Source: Pseudomonadota bacterium (lineage in GTDB: Bacteria; Desulfobacterota; Anaeroferrophillalia; Anaeroferrophillales; Anaeroferrophillaceae). Taken from it: 6,051 nucleotides of DNA. Position numbers and translations under genes: made by a program. This document shows positions 5,336 through 6,051 of this stretch, piece after piece. How positions within the stretch are numbered: position 1 is the first letter of the stretch; every line of letters begins with the position of its first letter. Below the pieces are notes generated by a model. That model made no database searches, had not been told where the DNA came from, and saw nothing but the letters and a program-made list of their open reading frames with translations. The stretch spans positions 1 through 6,051 of the forward strand of contig DQWO01000320.1 of NCBI GenBank assembly GCA_011042595.1, in the 5' to 3' direction.

Positions 5336-6051
5336 TCAGCTATCACGCTGCCCGGCCGCCAGCTTCTGATCCTTCGCCATTTCCTGCAACCAGTGAATCC
5401 AGGCATGGACCCCTTCGCCACTTTTCGCTGATAGTGGCAGTATCTGCAGGGAAGGGTTAACCCCCAGAGCATCAGACTTCACTTCTTCAAGAGAGAAATC
5501 AAAATATGGCAACAGGTCTGTTTTAGTTACTACAAAGATTTGAGAAGTCAGAAAGGCCCGGGGGTATTTGGCTGGCTTATCCGAGCCCTCCGGAACCGAC
5601 AGCAGGACAACTCGAAAGTGTTCCCCAAGATCAAAGGTTGCCGGGCAAACCAGATTGCCGACATTTTCGATAAAGACGATATCAAGACCATCCTTACCTG
5701 CCAAGTCTTCCAACTGCTGCAACCCGCGGTGAACAAGTGGCGCATCGAGGTGGCAGGCACCACCGGTGGTGAGTGGAACCACCGGAATACCATGGGCGCG
5801 AATGCGATCAGCATCTCGTTCGGTCTCAATATCCCCCTCCAGCACCCCTATTTTCAGAGCATTCCCCAATTCGTCAATAGTATTTTCCAATAAGGCTGTC
5901 TTACCACTGCCGGGACCGCTGATCAGGTTGATCACCACCGCTCCCAGCTTTTCAGCATCACGACGATTCACCATCGCTTGCGCATCATTAGCAGCCAAAA
6001 GTCTTTGGTTGACCGTAAGGGTTACGGTTTTATTCTTTCCTGGTGAAAGAT
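5336..6051 (-). CDS. hypB: Hydrogenase maturation GTPase HypB, 5' end beyond the window
   Basis: HypB is a GTP-dependent nickel-insertion factor that works with HypA to load nickel into the large subunit of [NiFe] hydrogenase (some HypB also serve urease). Numbering is from the first complete codon in view (6049-6047; 237 aa visible). The P-loop GPGSGKT is at 45-51, the Cys-His metal pair at 99-100 in GGACHLD, the third metal Cys at 135 in ENVGNLVCPA, a TKTD base-recognition motif (normally NKxD) at 175-178, and SAKSGEG at 207-213. The frame has no stop and no ATG, GTG or TTG between 5999 and 6051. That stretch encodes TVNQRLLAAND-type sequence continuous with the family's conserved N-terminal helix. 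The TTG at 5998 has no Shine-Dalgarno and would cut that helix, so it is not the start. Whether a His- or Cys-rich metal-storage N-terminus exists cannot be seen. hypA probably lies just to the right, by analogy with usual hyp order. Confidence 0.93.
   Translation of the reverse strand, partial: LSPGKNKTVTLTVNQRLLAANDAQAMVNRRDAEKLGAVVINLISGPGSGKTALLENTIDELGNALKIGVLEGDIETERDADRIRAHGIPVVPLTTGGACHLDAPLVHRGLQQLEDLAGKDGLDIVFIENVGNLVCPATFDLGEHFRVVLLSVPEGSDKPAKYPRAFLTSQIFVVTKTDLLPYFDFSLEEVKSDALGVNPSLQILPLSAKSGEGVHAWIHWLQEMAKDQKLAAGQRDS

Noticed and set aside
6012..6028. Perfect 7-bp hairpin ACCGTAA-GGG-TTACGGT
   Set aside because: It lies inside the in-frame N-terminal codons of hypB (encoding part of TVTLTVN), so it is most simply coding sequence, not a regulatory element.
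1..6051. Mobile elements, CRISPR arrays, tRNA or rRNA genes, defence systems
   Set aside because: No transposase or integrase motif, no regularly spaced repeats beyond the short left-edge cluster, no RNA-gene signature and no defence-type domain seen on either strand.

Overview
The window looks like ordinary chromosomal sequence from a mid-GC, Gram-negative, probably anaerobic bacterium. A member of the Desulfobacterota (former Deltaproteobacteria) is my best guess, but it is only an inference. It rests on three things: a nickel-hydrogenase maturation GTPase (HypB), a membrane-anchored GGDEF-EAL protein, and a GH13_18 sugar phosphorylase. There is no rRNA, tRNA or other lineage marker, and no mobile element, CRISPR array or phage gene.

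Layout from left to right. Positions 1-157 are non-coding. They hold a small cluster of GC-rich inverted and direct repeats (1-50), which looks like the edge of a REP-type intergenic repeat region, and a separate GC-rich hairpin (101-117). Positions 158-3093 form a two-gene leftward operon. The promoter-proximal gene encodes a two-TM GGDEF-EAL protein with intact motifs for making and breaking down cyclic di-GMP. It is followed, with 2 bp between stop and ATG (or a 4-bp overlap if a TTG start is used), by a TrmA/RlmD-family Fe-S rRNA uracil-C5 methyltransferase. Positions 3094-3416 are a divergent intergenic region with short hairpins and a tandem TTTGCC motif. Positions 3417-5309 encode a rightward GH13_18 phosphorylase related to sucrose and glucosylglycerate phosphorylases, preceded by a Shine-Dalgarno sequence that runs into eight consecutive Gs. 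After a 26-bp convergent gap, a leftward hypB fills 5336-6051. Its reading frame stays open to the right edge, so its N-terminus lies outside the window.

The genes do not form one obvious pathway. The methyltransferase and the cyclic-di-GMP enzyme are probably co-transcribed. The phosphorylase stands alone and probably recycles a glucoside, possibly the compatible solute glucosylglycerate, to glucose-1-phosphate. hypB is probably the last gene of a hydrogenase-maturation cluster that continues to the right. I found no convincing new multi-gene system. The points most worth a second look are the G8 tract in the phosphorylase ribosome-binding site, the phosphorylase's unknown acceptor, the REP-like repeats at the left edge, the coupling of rlmD to a cyclic-di-GMP gene, and the N-terminal extension of hypB.
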